From positions 30,901,458-30,965,457 of the forward strand of contig OX155952.1 of NCBI GenBank assembly GCA_944548615.1: a stretch of DNA of 64,000 nucleotides. The letters are read 5' to 3'. The notes below the pieces were generated by a model. That model was not told where the DNA came from and did not search any database. It worked only from the letters and a program-made list of their open reading frames with translations. The position numbers and the translations under genes are program-made. Source of the DNA: Micropterix aruncella. Taxonomy: Eukaryota > Arthropoda > Insecta > Lepidoptera > Micropterigidae. Of this stretch, positions 46,440 to 58,229 are shown piece by piece. Position 1 is the first letter of the stretch. Each line of letters starts with the position of its first letter.

Positions 46440-47480
46440 CTCGGCGATATTGACGTACCTATTAACCACGTCATCTATCATGACAACATAAATACGCTCA
46501 CTGCCAATATCAATACATCTCTTGGTGAACTTGATGATTAGTTTAATGCGAACAAGATGTCTCTAAATATGTCTAAAACTGTTATTTTAAATTTTAATAG
46601 CAAGACAAAATCTATAAAAGTTAACTACCCGGTTGAACATGCGGAATCAGTTAAATTCCTCGGACTACATCTGGATGGAAAGATGTCATGGAATCTACAT
46701 ACAGAGCATGTTAAGTCAAAACTTTCGTCAGCCTGCTATGCTCTATTACGCATCAGAAGTTTTATGGAGAGAACTGAAGTAATATCGGCCTATTGCGCGC
46801 GTTGAGTCACACCTGCGATATGGTATTCTTTTATGGGGTACTGCAGCGCACATGAACGGTATATTCACTCTCCAGAAAAGAGCCATACGTGCGATAGTAG
46901 GTATTGATGTCCACGGCAGTCATGTCGTGAATACTTCCAAAAACTAGGGATATTGACCGTATATGCGGTTTTTGCTCAAGAAGCTCTTTGCGAATTCTAT
47001 TGCAATAAGAGCTCGGCCATATCCCACGAGGAAGTACATCGGCATGACACTAGGAATAAAACCCAGTATTTCCAGCCGTTCGTAGCACGTACTGCCAAGT
47101 TCCAGGCGACTAGTCAATACTTAGGCCTAAAACTTTTTAATAAATTGCCTGAAAGATTTTAAAACATCGATATTTTCAAGAGATCCATCCGAGTCTATCT
47201 GCTTAAAATCAACATGTATGCTCATAACGACTTCTTAAAATATTGTGAAAATACATAGCATCGTATCTACCCATTTAATCTAATACATATTATTTATTGT
47301 CAATTGTTTTGTTGTAAACTGTTATGATATAGTCTTTGTTTTTGTAAATTGGTAAGTTTAAAGTTATATATTGTATATCATCTCTTGGCTAAATTGAGTA
47401 ACTAGTTTAAGATTAATTAATGTCATTCCTACACAATTGTTATGGTTGTATTGGAAATAAATACTTTTATCTTTATCGCT
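46440..47480 (+). pseudogene. jockey-like LINE, RT 3' part, decayed
   Basis: The plus strand reads ANKMSLNMSKTVILNF, VKFLGLHLDGKMSW and ISHEEVHRHDTRNK...LPERF, the region from just past the YADD box to the RT C-terminus, with stops and a frameshift near 46805 and 46945. The 3' end near 47478 has an ATAAATACTTTTATCTTTAT terminus. A related C-terminal piece lies at 51193-51300. Confidence 0.8.
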
Positions 47481-48730
47481 CTCTAGAATTAATGATTAAT
47501 GACGGTGTTGACATGTACCTAACTGTAATTGCAATATAAAAATATTAATATGTAAACATTAATATATTTAAATAACATGTATTTATGACTATATTATATA
47601 GCGTGTATTCACATTAAATTTATTCATTTATTATGACTCTTCCCTTTCCACCTATGTGTGCTTATTTTTTTTTTATATATTTGAAAGGAAAAATGTAATT
47701 AGCTTTGTGTGTGATATTTAATAATGTTGTATCTATTGTATTGAAACAGCTCTATGTTACCTGGAAAAAAATGTAATAAAAAATAATGGCTACCGGAATT
47801 CAGCATTATTTGTGCTAATCTCATCTCATGCATATATTGGCGAACTCTTTTTCTCGTACCGCATATAACGTGAAATACATGTACTTCATTGTAGATTTTG
47901 ATTCCGCGATTAGTGTCCCAATAGATAAATAAAAAGAGCAGTTCAACTTCATGTAAAGAGAGAAAAATGCCTCACTAACACAGACAGACCGCTTACGTCG
48001 CGTCGAGCAACCAAAAAAGCTTTGTAATTGCGGCTCATCAAAAAAGAGACACCGTTTGCTAGATATCATTCTGCAGTTTCCGTATCTGTAACATTTTTTT
48101 ATTAACTCAATAAACGCTAAACGTTAAATAAATATTTAATTTCATGCAAAGTTATTGAAGATGATTACCACCCTTTAAAAAAGCCATACTTACAGATGTA
48201 ACTACAAATGTTATCCGATCAGTTTGATAAAAGTCTAAGACTTTATGAGACTATAAGTATTTAATACTTGTAATTTTCTATGCACATATTACGAGAATAC
48301 GAGGGCAAATATAGTTAAAAACTAGACTATGAGGAACTAATAATTTTCAAAGAGGGATTTTTCCAGTGACAATTTTAAAGTCAATAATTTGATGAATCCC
48401 TTGAAAGACCAGAAAATCATTCAAAACAAATTAGTTTGTCTGTAAAACTTGTCCAAAAATTCCAATATATCTATGTTAAATTAGAATTCCGCATATAAAC
48501 AACAAATTTATTCTGGCCGAATTTTAATAAAAAAACTAGTAAACGTCAAAAAAATTTTAATGCGTCCAGAGAAAAAAATCTTCGACTCTTTGACTTTATA
48601 TCTCTATAGTGATTATTATGATTCTCACAGGATGTTTTAAATGAAATTCGTCCATGAATTTCTCTACCGACGATCATATCCCCGTATAAATATTTCTTTA
48701 AATAGTACCTACCTACATTAGGTTCATATG
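47480..48730. other. AT-rich non-coding stretch
   Basis: No gene or recognised repeat; the minus-strand frame at 47821-48069 has no domain. Confidence 0.4.
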
Positions 48731-48734
48731 GATA

Positions 48735-48775
48735 TTAAATATGGATAGTTAGCCAAACTAACTATCCATATTTAA
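48735..48775. repeat. perfect 18-bp inverted repeat
   Basis: TTAAATATGGATAGTTAG, loop CCAAA, CTAACTATCCATATTTAA. A perfect hairpin with a 5-base loop in otherwise unremarkable DNA. Confidence 0.9.
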
Positions 48776-49305
48776 TTTACGGCCAAAATCATTTGTAAAA
48801 GTGCTAATATCGCCCTCAGCGGAAGTGCCTGTTTTCTATCAGTCCTTTTAAGGGGCCGTTGAAGGGGTAGATCTTCATACAAAACGCCAATGCAAATTAC
48901 TCCCGAATAAAAAGCGTCACAAAACTAAGCCCAGCGTTAGAACACATGGTGTCGTAATTGACACTGATTGGGTACATTTTTGAAAAAAATGTTTAAAACG
49001 AGCGTATAACTTACTATAATCTAACACTATACTAAAGGACATTGGTGAGTATGGGCTTGTATATTTGTAACCAGCTGTAGCATGTCGTGAAAAAAGGATT
49101 AAAAAAATGGTATCTTTTCTAAATCCAAAATCTTTTTTGACGTGTAATTAAGTTCTAAAGTCTAAACTGTAAATAAGCATATAATATCATAGATATATTG
49201 CAAACCATACGCTAAAAGTGGTTTTTTTTTTTAGATATTTTGCCATAATAATACTTATTTTCCTTTTTAATTTGATTTTGTATTCATTTCTTGAATATAC
49301 TTTAT
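48776..49305. other. non-coding stretch, nothing recognised
   Basis: AT-rich, no gene. Confidence 0.4.
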
Positions 49306-49315
49306 ACATATAACA

Positions 49316-49987
49316 TATAGAGTTGTCAACTACAACGGGCGAACCCGTCACCTCAGGAAGTTTTAACGATTAGTCGTTCTCTCTCCCGTGAAGTGTACGC
49401 AGAAGACTTGGACAAAACAATCCACCGCCAAGCTCCGCCACATGCCCGCAAGAGGCCAACGCCTTAACCGCGAGATAACCAGGAGTGTTACCCAGCGGGG
49501 TTACACTCACGCCCTTGCTTCCAATTGCAACCAGATTGCGACTCCGGTCTCTCGATTGGTTACGAGTTCGAGGTCGCTTGCGCGGTCCTCTCCCTTACGA
49601 AGCGGCGAAACGGTGTATACCGAATCTATCGCTCACCACGGCATCCTTTGCCCGGCTGTTCACCCAGGATCGGGTAGCTCATGGTCGTTTCAAGAGCAGT
49701 CGCCGTAAGGTCCACAACTACCCCCGCTCTATAGGAAACAGTACTGCTTCTAGACTCCCCCGACTGTTAGTCAGAGTGCGCAATCGATTGGCTTACACCG
49801 CACGGTGCGCAGACCGTCCAGGAGCGCCAGAAGGTATCCTAGGGGAAACTAGCCCTAAGGCCAGAGTCCTACCCGGGCTCGCACTTTATGCGTGGAGGCC
49901 GCCGGATGGCTGTTGACCCGCGAGTGTGACCAACCCTGAACAGAATGGGTCTTCGTGGCCAACTCAGCAAGGGCCTATTAGCTCCCC
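49316..49987 (-). repeat. R680 copy, full length
   Basis: ACATATAACA at 49306-49315 and 49988-49997 is an exact 10-base target-site duplication. On the minus (sense) strand it starts GGGGAGCTAATAGGCCC; the A-box-like TTGCTGAGTTGG lies about 20 bases in and the B-box-like GGGTCAACAGC about 50 bases further. The sense 3' end is GTTGACAACTCTATA. The 143-codon frame at 49485-49916 is a shadow. Confidence 0.95.
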
Positions 49988-49997
49988 ACATATAACA

Positions 49998-50500
49998 ATA
50001 TTTTTATGGATATATCGTATCCATATTTTTTTTATTTTCAGGAAGTTTTGTAGTAGTTTCAATGCAGCCCAGTAGTTTGCACCCATTATAAATACTTTTA
50101 TATTTATTTTAAAAGAGTTTGATATAATTAAGGGACAGAGCTTAGCTTTATGTCGAGATATCTGCTATTCTTGTACATGGATCCTTTAAACCATACCCAG
50201 GCTTTTATCATAAATTCTCTTTGTCTTTTTTATCGTAGAAAGATTTTATTTGAGAGCAATTTGCGTAATCGTTTTGTACGAAGAATTATTATTAAGCCCA
50301 TCCTAGACATACCTAATTTGGATTTGATTACTTTCACGTTGCTGTCTTTATACGTATACACCGTGAGTTTTTTATTAGCGGCATCCTAAAAGTGGGGGAA
50401 TCGGTTTTAGCAAGAAAACAACTTTTAATAAAACTTTGTGAAAAAAACTATTTTTTTTTTTGTAATATTGAACAATCTGACTTTTTAATGAAAAAAATCG
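49998..50500. other. AT-rich non-coding stretch
   Basis: The frame at 50150-50389 shows no known domain. Confidence 0.35.
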
Positions 50501-50509
50501 ACATGCGTT

Positions 50510-50605
50510 GAGCGCGCTATCTGGCGGTAGGTGAAATAACACAAATATTGTTTAATCGCGACATTTACCTATCGCTAGATTGCGCAGCACGCTCAACGCT
50601 TTTTA
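50510..50605. repeat. imperfect 96-bp inverted repeat
   Basis: GCGTTGAGCGCGCTATCTGG at the left faces, as reverse complement, GCGTTGAGCGTGCTGCGC and AATCTAGCGATAGGTAAATG at the right, with bulges. It could be a short MITE or a transcribed hairpin. Confidence 0.6.
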
Positions 50606-50609
50606 TACT

Positions 50610-51190
50610 AGTTATTTAAAAAAGAACATTTTTAATCTTTTTTTTCACGTATTTTTAATAAAAGTTTCTCTATTGTTAGTATTAAAAAAAACTCATTCTG
50701 TATAACATGTAGGAAGGTTAAGTCTGATATAGAAATCCTTGACCGAGCTGCAAAATATGTTCTCACTTCACTTGTCACGTGTAACTGTACGACAATACCA
50801 AAAGTCCCTAAATCAATAAACGACACAGTGTCAATCGCGACGTGCCATTGCCGCCCTCTTGCCTTTTGGATATTCCTGCCGATATTTTGCGTCCGCCATA
50901 ATTTATTCACGCGGACAGTTCGATCTGACATCCGCGCCGCTTTCATAACGGAGGCTTATAAAATAAACACAGCGGTATAGGCGTCTCCTTCTCGCCGTCC
51001 GCGTCAAGCCAACCTTCGTCAACGCTGGAGCGAGATGGATGGGGCAAATCGGAAAATTAGCGACCCGAGAGTTCAACCGTCACTCGACTGTATAGGCACC
51101 ATTTGCGATGAGGGAGATGAGATGTTTAATTCAATGTTGAAAATCGAGGTCGAGTGGATTTGTACGAAAAAAAAGGCTGTAGGTTAGGCT
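50610..51190. other. non-coding stretch, nothing recognised
   Basis: The minus-strand frame at 50632-50946 has no known domain. 50980-51030 is GC-richer and shares CTTCGTCAACGCTGG with 40984-40998. Confidence 0.35.
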
Positions 51191-51192
51191 AT

Positions 51193-51300
51193 GCTCGGCA
51201 AATATGCTACGAGGAAGTACATCGGCACGATACCAGGAATAAAACCCATTTACTGCAACCTATCGTAAGATGCTAAATAACATCGATATAACAACGATCT
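51193..51300 (+). pseudogene. LINE RT C-terminal fragment
   Basis: CGAGGAAGTACATCGGCA, CCAGGAATAAAACCCA and CATCGATAT match 47020-47170, the EEVHRHDTRNKT block. Confidence 0.75.
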
Positions 51301-51591
51301 TTAATCCGACCCTAAGTATAGCTCGGTCAGTGAGACCTGTAAAGGATGAAGACTCCAAGAGTTTAATCACCCAGCGATACACCAATTTATTCATTTCAAA
51401 AAGATGTTTGACCGACTGAATTTATGGCAATGAAATTTTGTTTAGACAGATAAAAAATGCAGCGTTCGACAGATTCCAAATTTAAAACACATATTCATGT
51501 TATAATCGAAGCACCATCTCTATGTTTGTCCAGGAACTTTCTCCCTCCCTTTCGCCCATTGCACTATGTAGTTGAGGTTATATCCCATATA

Positions 51592-52467
51592 CAGCTGCGG
51601 CAACATAACTTTTTCAAAACGCAATAAAACCCATTTTATGGATCAGGTTTTTTTGAAATGTAGGTACTGTCTAAAGTTTTGTTTCACACAGTTTAGAAAA
51701 TCAAATCAGGTAGGTGACGTCCCCCATTGTCCATACACTGTATAAGCCGATTTCTGGCGTTTGTCATGACTCTTACAGCATAGCAGCGGGTACGTTGGCA
51801 ATTTCTGCCTGAATGTTGGCTATCAGGTCTTGTAGGGTCCTTGGACGGTTAACATAAATGCGGGATTTCAAATAACCCCACAAAAAAAAATCGCAATGTA
51901 TTGCAATGGTCTTCATCACTGAAAAAACAATTGCGTCCTCAGGAACGTTTCCGAGAAGCGCCTCACATGCGTTCCTCCGAGAATTGAAGTCGCGTTCGTA
52001 GAGTCTCTGCACAATCGCCAACTTGTAAGGATTGTAATAAAGGTCATCGTGAATGATTCGCCTTACTGAACGATCGGAAATTCAAGGGCAGACGCATGTT
52101 TGCGCGCAGAACGCCATGGGGATTGCAAGATGGACTCCAGTTCTTCGTCTATTCATACTCGCTGTTTGTCTGAACGTAGTGACCCATGTAAAGATTGATT
52201 TCCGGTCCGGGTAAGAGCCCAACGGGGCTACATTGAAGCGATTCCGTAAGGCGCGCTGAGTTGCGATCACAGGACATCCTTTCGAAAAGTAGGCCTCGGC
52301 GGCAAACGCACGCTCCTCACTGTTTCAACGTATGATGGCGACTGGCCGGGATGGGGAACAAAACGTTAGAACCACGTATATCGAATGAGACCACTCCCGC
52401 TTCGTTATGACATCTAGAGCCTGAATGGCACGCATGTCCAAAAATGAAGTTATGTTGCCGCACCCTG
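51592..52467 (-). mobile_element. DUF4817-type mariner-like element, internally deleted
   Basis: TA at 51590-51591 and 52468-52469 flank inverted ends CAGCTGCGGCAACATAACTT and CAGGGTGCGGCAACATAACTT (the latter reverse-complemented, with one extra G). TA targets and the encoded protein place it in the Tc1/mariner (IS630) group. The 876-bp size is short for an autonomous copy, in line with the gap in its transposase. Confidence 0.85.
51693..52435 (-). pseudogene. DUF4817 transposase remnant
   Basis: From ATG at 52435 the minus strand reads MRAIQALDVITKREWSHS, then EERAFAAEAYFSKGCPVIAT and RALRNRFNVAPLGSYPDRKS (the DUF4817 helix-turn-helix region). Next come YKLAIVQRLYERDFNSRRNA and PEDAIVFS, directly joined to DFFLWGYLKSRIYVNRPRTL and the C-terminus near 51693. 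The stretch that should hold the DDE/DDD catalytic acids between VFS and DFFLWGYLKS is missing. An in-frame stop lies near 52325. It cannot be catalytic. Confidence 0.9.
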
Positions 52468-52639
52468 TAGAGATGAATTGTGATTTGGTTCGCAAAAAAA
52501 TAATTCAACAGCAAAAACAGAACTTTCAGAATGAAAGTCATTAACGAAAATGCCTAATGTAATTGTGTCAGATAATGAACCTTGGATAACCCCACGGAAT
52601 ACTTAATGCGGTTTGGAAACGCACGCATTTTTCGACGCT

Positions 52640-52930
52640 GTCGTTTTGTGCCACAGTAACATAGCGTTTGTAACCGCGCGAATTCGGCTACGTTTGTGCG
52701 ATGGTAGCCGAGTGGGGTCAGGGGTGGGACGGCCTCGGGTCAAGGGGTGACTGGAGAGGTCGGGGCGGGGAGACTGCGGATGCAGAATGGAAATCGCGGC
52801 GAAGCCTTTAAACGGATCAATTACGGGTGTCACAAAGGGAGAGAGGGGTCACCGGTCGCCGCGCGTCGCTTTTCCCACTACTTTGCGAGCGACGCGTCCG
52901 CCAGATAGAAGTTTTAATTCAATCAACGCC
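52640..52930. other. GC-rich island
   Basis: High GC, non-repetitive, with CACAAAGGGAG and GGTCACCGG motifs. Frames on both strands have no domain. Candidate regulatory sequence. Confidence 0.3.
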
Positions 52931-53194
52931 AGTTGCCATCCCATATCGCATGCTTTATCAAAACTATACAATAAATATAGCACCGAATAAGGTGTCTGCA
53001 GTGGTTTCGAAAACGGACCACAAAAACAAACTTAAACTCAAAGATTAAAATTCAATTTGATAACTTTCGTAGGTATACCACCCTATTCGAAATGTAATCT
53101 CCAAATTAGCTGCCAAAATACACTTATTTTTGGATCTATATTTGTAATACATAGGTAAGTTGACATTAAATCATGACATCCCAGAGTGCTGAAA

Positions 53195-53300
53195 TCCATG
53201 GATGATGAAATCACTTTATTCGCCAATGACAATTCTCTTCTTTTTAGTGATTCAAATAACGACCCTTTGGCCCAAATTTAAAAGAAACAATAGACAGGCT
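53195..53300 (+). pseudogene. RT catalytic-box fragment
   Basis: The plus strand reads DEITLFANDNSLLFSDSNN, a decayed form of the LFADDTSLLF block of LINE reverse transcriptases. The second catalytic-box residue is Asn here. A 28-base unit (TTGAGTATGATACGACCA ...) is duplicated just downstream at about 53306-53375. Confidence 0.6.
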
Positions 53301-53399
53301 TAGCCCCTTGAGTATGATACGACCAAATCTGGTTCTGAAACAATTATCCGTTGAGTATGATACGACCAGATCTGGTTCCGCGTTTTTTTCACTTCTTTG

Positions 53400-54400
53400 A
53401 CGTTCTCATATTTATTCATAATTATCTAATTGTTTTACAAAATGATATTTCAATATTCTATATTCGAAATTTCAATGCAATCATTGTGCAGTTGTTCTTT
53501 TTATGATTGGTGTAGTAGTTTCGTAGTTATAGTACTTTAAGGTCGATGTCGCCGAAAATCCTGCAAAAGAGACAGATGCATCCATGAAAATACCCATTTA
53601 CTCCAAGGGTTAGTATATGGTTCCAAGTAAATAAATTGTCTTCTTCTTCTTTGGGTAACTCTACAACTAGTGAAGGTTGGCAGTCAGATCTGCATACTTC
53701 TATTTGTCCTAATTATATAAAGATGAGTACTAGGGACAATAGTGCAGTCGTCTCGTACCTTCTGCCCCAGAGCTTTCGGATAGTATTTGGCTCTCCAGAT
53801 TATTGACGCGGTTCGCCAGATTATCAAAACTTTTGCTTTCCATGATAATTAGACCGATATGCAAACGGCGATCGAGTGCATTCAGGACGCGTCCTGTGTC
53901 AACCGCGAGTGAATCCAGACTGCACAATTGCACTTTATTCACTATATTTAAGAATTATAATTATTATTTATTATTGAGTTTTTATTTTTTTATTTCTGTC
54001 ACTATGAATTTAAATTTGGTTATAAAAACAATACAATACAATTTAGTTCTGCTCCAGTAGGTAGGCTTTCCTACACTTGGATGCGTGTTTGCCCCTAAAA
54101 TTTTAAATAATGAAATTAAATAAAGAATATTAACTATCATGATATAGTTGTGGAAATATAAATTAATTTTAGTAAACTATAATTGGTTTGGAAACCATTG
54201 ATAAATAGAAAATAATCTAATAATCAAAATTGCTGATCAAAAAAAGAGCTCAATGTCTGTAGTTATAATTATCAAGGCAATAATATGATGGTCATGAAAA
54301 TAGATAAGCGTATACTAAAAATATCTAAATTTAAATTGTCAAATCTAGCAATATAGCCGTCGTCGATAAAAATAAAAATAAAAATTACGCTCTTTGGCAA
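53400..54400. other. AT-rich non-coding stretch
   Basis: Frames at 53730-54060 have no known domain. Nothing recognised. Confidence 0.35.
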
Positions 54401-54409
54401 AGTTGATTA

Positions 54410-54770
54410 TCATGAATTTTCCGTTATTTTACATTAGGATGCTCTTGGAATAAGAATTCAGCATTATCCAAATCTCTTAAGTCATATACTGTTCCTATTT
54501 TTTTGAATTGGTTCTCTCCAAGATTTCTATATGTGTTGGGACCTTATTATAATAACATAGGCTTTGGTGAAGAACACTGTTGCGCACTTTACTAAGCCTG
54601 TGCCGTTTTAGATGTAGATCAAATTTATTTCTTGTATTGTGTTGATTGAAATCGCTATTATTGTGTTGATGGAAAACGTCACTTAATGTAAATATAACAA
54701 AAGCAATATGCCGCTCTTTGCGAATTTCTGATTCCAATGAAATTGACGTATACTTTGGGTCTGACAAAAT
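54410..54770 (-). pseudogene. LINE RT C-terminal fragment
   Basis: A 90-codon minus-strand frame with FNQHNTRNKFDLHLKRHRLS and LCYYNKVPTHIEIL fits the HxYxTRxKxxL...YNxLPxxIK end of jockey-like RTs. The N-terminal part is missing. Confidence 0.7.
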
Positions 54771-55144
54771 ATAAAATCACAATGGTCTGATCATTTAAAT
54801 GATCGCAGTAAAAAAAATGTGCATTGTCATATTTGCCATTAGAAAGATAACAAATGTATGCGATCTTGAAGCCGTTAAATCAGATACGTATATATTTTCG
54901 GAATGTACTCAATCAGACCTTTCATTTGATACTAAACACGATATATTTATATTAATTTATTGACATTTGGACGAATCGGGCCGTCGATTCAAGCATTATT
55001 TGGTACATTGAAATGGGGTTGAAATCTCAACAAGTTTCCCACACATTTTAGAAAGTCATGTTCCCCTGTTTATTTAGTTAGATCAGAATAATTAGGTTTT
55101 GCTATCTGTCTACAGTTTAATTTACATCATTTCAACTACGGTTT

Positions 55145-55330
55145 GTTCTCCTTTTAACATGACTGTCCAAAAGGAGTGTTATATGTTCAGGATTCATCTA
55201 TGTATGTTTTCCGTTTCTTTATTCCACCACAACTTCTAAACGCTTGAACCGATTTAGAAGTGTGTCATATTGTTAGAATCTTTTTGTCCCCCCGAGTGTC
55301 ATAGGGTACGTGCGACCCCTTACTGTCATA
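55145..55330 (+). repeat. dispersed repeat, TTCATCTATGTATGTTTTCC family
   Basis: Third copy of the family at 19430 and 35105, including GCTTGAACCGATTTAG and GTCATAGGGTACGTG. Confidence 0.65.
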
Positions 55331-55684
55331 TAAGAATAAAGCAGCGTCTTTAATATAAATCGACGTGTTACGCGGTGCGCGTTGATATTATTTTTTTTTA
55401 CAGTTTTTTTTAGTTCCTCCTTTTTGCGGCCATGAGGAATAGATCCGATAGGCCTTAGTGACGAAGAGAAATATTTGGAATATTAATTTAGCAGAATATT
55501 TTTTTTATTATTACGCACCACAAAATATTACCGATTTTTAAATAACCGTTTTTGGGTCTTACGAATTAATTCCAATCCAAAATTATGGAAAATTATAAAA
55601 CTACGCAATTGTACTCGGAAAAAATCCGGTAGGTATGTATTAATGATTATACCCAAATTGTTATACCAACCTGGGGTGGCGGAT

Positions 55685-56350
55685 GGGAGCTAATGGGCCC
55701 TTGCTGAGTTGGCCACGAAGACCCATTCTGTTCAGGGTTGGTCACACTCACGGGTCAACACCCATTCGGCGGCCTCCACGCATGAAGTGCGTGCCCGGGC
55801 AGGACTCTGGCCTTAGAGCTAGTTTCCCCTAGTGGTATCAACCTTCTGGCGCTCCTGGACGTTCTGCGCACCGTGCGGCGTAAGCCAATCGATTGTGCAC
55901 TCTGACTAACAGTCGGGAGAGTCTGGAAGCATTAATGTTTCCTATAGAGCGGGGGTGGTTGCGGACCTAACGGCGACTGCTCTTGCAACGACAATCAGCT
56001 ACCCGATCCCGGGTGAACAGCCGGGCAAAGGATGCCGTGGTCTGCGATAGATTCGGTTTACACCGTTTCACCGCTTCGTGAGGGAAAGGACCGCGCAAGC
56101 GACCTCGAACTCTTAACCAGTCGAGAGACCGGAGTAATCTGGTCGCAATTGGAAGTAAGGGCGTGAATGTGAGCCCGCTGGGTAACATACCTGGCTATCT
56201 CGCGGATAAGGCGTTGGCCTCTTACGGGCATGTGGCGGAGCTTGACGGTGGACTGTTTTGTCCAAGTCTTCTGCGCTCACTTCCGGGGAGATAGAACGAC
56301 CAATCGTTAAAACTTCCTGAGGTGACGGATTCGCCCGTTGTAGTCGACAC
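55685..56350 (+). repeat. R680 copy, sense strand
   Basis: The clearest sense-oriented copy: GGGAGCTAATGGGCCC, then A-box-like TTGCTGAGTTGG at about 55701-55712 and B-box-like GGGTCAACACC at about 55752-55762. It ends GTTGTAGTCGACA without the usual ACTCTAG. No target duplication is evident, so the 3' end may be altered. The frame 55967-56188 (minus) is the common R680 shadow. Confidence 0.9.
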
Positions 56351-56499
56351 GTTCCATCTGTTTAGATGTTGCATTCATTTAGTCAGACTACAGTTTAATT
56401 TACTCTACTTATTCTTTATTCTACTTTGACCATTACTTCTTTATAAAGCACAGCTGTGAAAAGAACAAAGACGCATCCATGTTAATTTAGAGAAATTAA

Positions 56500-56830
56500 C
56501 TCCTATCCCCTCGCAGCATTTTAAAACGGAAATGAGATGCGTTTAACATAATTGAGCGGGGATTTAACGTCGCCGCTTGGTCACCAAGACGAGGTGAACT
56601 AATTGTCGTGGTAGGCCGAGGAGAGCGGCGTGTCGTCACAATTATTATCAAGATCCCGGTGGCAAATGAATGGTGGCGCCCGCTCCGCGGCGACCACTTA
56701 GTTCTGCGACTGCGGGGCGTGGGTGCCGGAAGACGGGCTTCCTCATTTGGCACTCGGAATCTTGATTAGCGCGGTACGAAAGGAAAGGATTTTGGAGGCA
56801 GTTCTGCTAGCGGTGGCGGTTGCATTTGGC
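56500..56830. other. GC-rich island
   Basis: Non-repetitive and GC-rich, ending at an A run near 56831. A minus-strand frame (56496-56753) is open but without a domain. Candidate regulatory DNA. Confidence 0.3.
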
Positions 56831-56839
56831 AAAAAAAAA

Positions 56840-57390
56840 TCTATATAGTTACAACATTACATGGAAACAAGCCCCCCACTCTATCTACTACTACTACAAC
56901 TACTACAACATCATATTACCTATATGCGAATTTCGACATTATTTTTTTTATTGTTAACTCTTAGAAAGCTAGCCACGGGAATGAAACTCAAAACGGCATG
57001 TTTTAAACGCTCTTCTTTGAAGGGGGTGTTAGTGCAGTTACGTTACATTACATTTCATTTTCGTCGTGTCCAATTGACGGCTAAAAACCGCTCTTGAATA
57101 GCCCAAAATAATTGGGTTAGGTAATAAGTCTCGTTACTACTCTTTACTGAACATACATAGGTAGTCAATAATTAACTACTAGATTGTCAAGCTATAAATA
57201 TAAATAATCAAAATAGAAGCCTAATATTTGAAGTAGTTAGTAATTAGTAAAATTATTCATCGTAATATTCAAATTGTCAGTAAAATGTTAAATAATCAAA
57301 TGAAAGCTACGTTATGCATTTTAAACTAAAAGAACAGATATAAGACCATATAAAATAATCAGACAATAAGGCTCTACTTTTTTAAGTAAT
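56840..57390. other. AT-rich non-coding stretch
   Basis: Nothing recognised apart from a (CTACTA)n-type short run near 56882-56905. Confidence 0.35.
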
Positions 57391-57397
57391 TTAAATG

Positions 57398-57597
57398 GGC
57401 ACAATATTTGAAAAATCATGGCCCTCAAATTCGGCAAGATTATAGAAAGGGTGGCCTATCAGCATCTCCTTGATGTTTTTTTTTTATTTTATGTCCTCCA
57501 GCTGTTTAAATTTTGTAGGGAGTAGATTATAGAATTTAATGCTAAGGTACAAGTAGCTTTTCTGTACGGCGGTGTTGGGCTGTGGGCAGTAGGGCGG
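57398..57597 (-). pseudogene. LINE RT C-terminal end
   Basis: The minus strand reads QKSYLYLSIKFYNLLPTKFK, then KKNIKEMLIGHPFYNLAEF with one stop, the classic FYNxLPxxIK...LLxxxFYSxxEF terminus of jockey-like RTs. It is cut at 57597 by an R680 copy. Confidence 0.8.
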
Positions 57598-58144
57598 TGT
57601 TGACTACAACGGGCGAACCTATCACCCCATGCTGATATACCGATATATGATCGTTCTTTCAGCTGTGAGACTGAAAGAACGATCTGAAGAATGACTGAAA
57701 GAACGACTGAAAGAACGACGACTGAAAGAACGAAAAAGAAGACTTCGAGACAAGACAATCTACTGTATAACGGGCAGTAGAGTTAGAGGCCAACGCCTTA
57801 TGGCGAAGCACCGGGAAAGGTACCCAGCGGGCAGCCTCGCCCAGTAACTACCAGTTTTGGTAGGATATATCCGTCTGGAGTCAACCTTCAGGATACCTCC
57901 TTCCCCCGACTAGTTACGGGTCCGGCGTCGCTTACGCGGCCTCTACCTGCTGATTTTTTATTTTTTTTTTAAATTTATTTATTTATTTATTATTACACCG
58001 GTAATTCAATTTGCATTTATCGCGGACCTAAACATCCTTTGCCCATAGTGCCACACGGATTCGGGTGGCTCAAGCAGGTCAGCATCCACCCCCGCTGCTT
58101 AGGAGACCGTATAATTTCGTAGTCTAAGGGGTGTTAGTGCACGC
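57598..58144 (-). repeat. R680 copy, sense 5'-truncated, with internal expansions
   Basis: Keeps the sense 3' end (GTGTTGACTACAACGGGCG) and ends at GGGGTGTTAGTGCACGC. Near 57640-57740 a GACTGAAAGAACGA unit is repeated about four times, next to the inverted pair GATCGTTCTTTCAG/CTGAAAGAACGATC. A T/A-rich insert lies at 57950-58020. Confidence 0.85.
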
Positions 58145-58229
58145 ATACTAATGTATAATGGTGGCTTATTCAATGAAGGCGACTTTCTTCGCATATAATT
58201 ACAGGGATATCGACCGCCTGCGAGTTGTC

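Noticed and set aside
49485..49916. 143-codon frame as a protein-coding gene
   Set aside because: It lies inside an R680 copy, antisense to the inferred transcript, and its homologues in other copies vary in length and carry stops.
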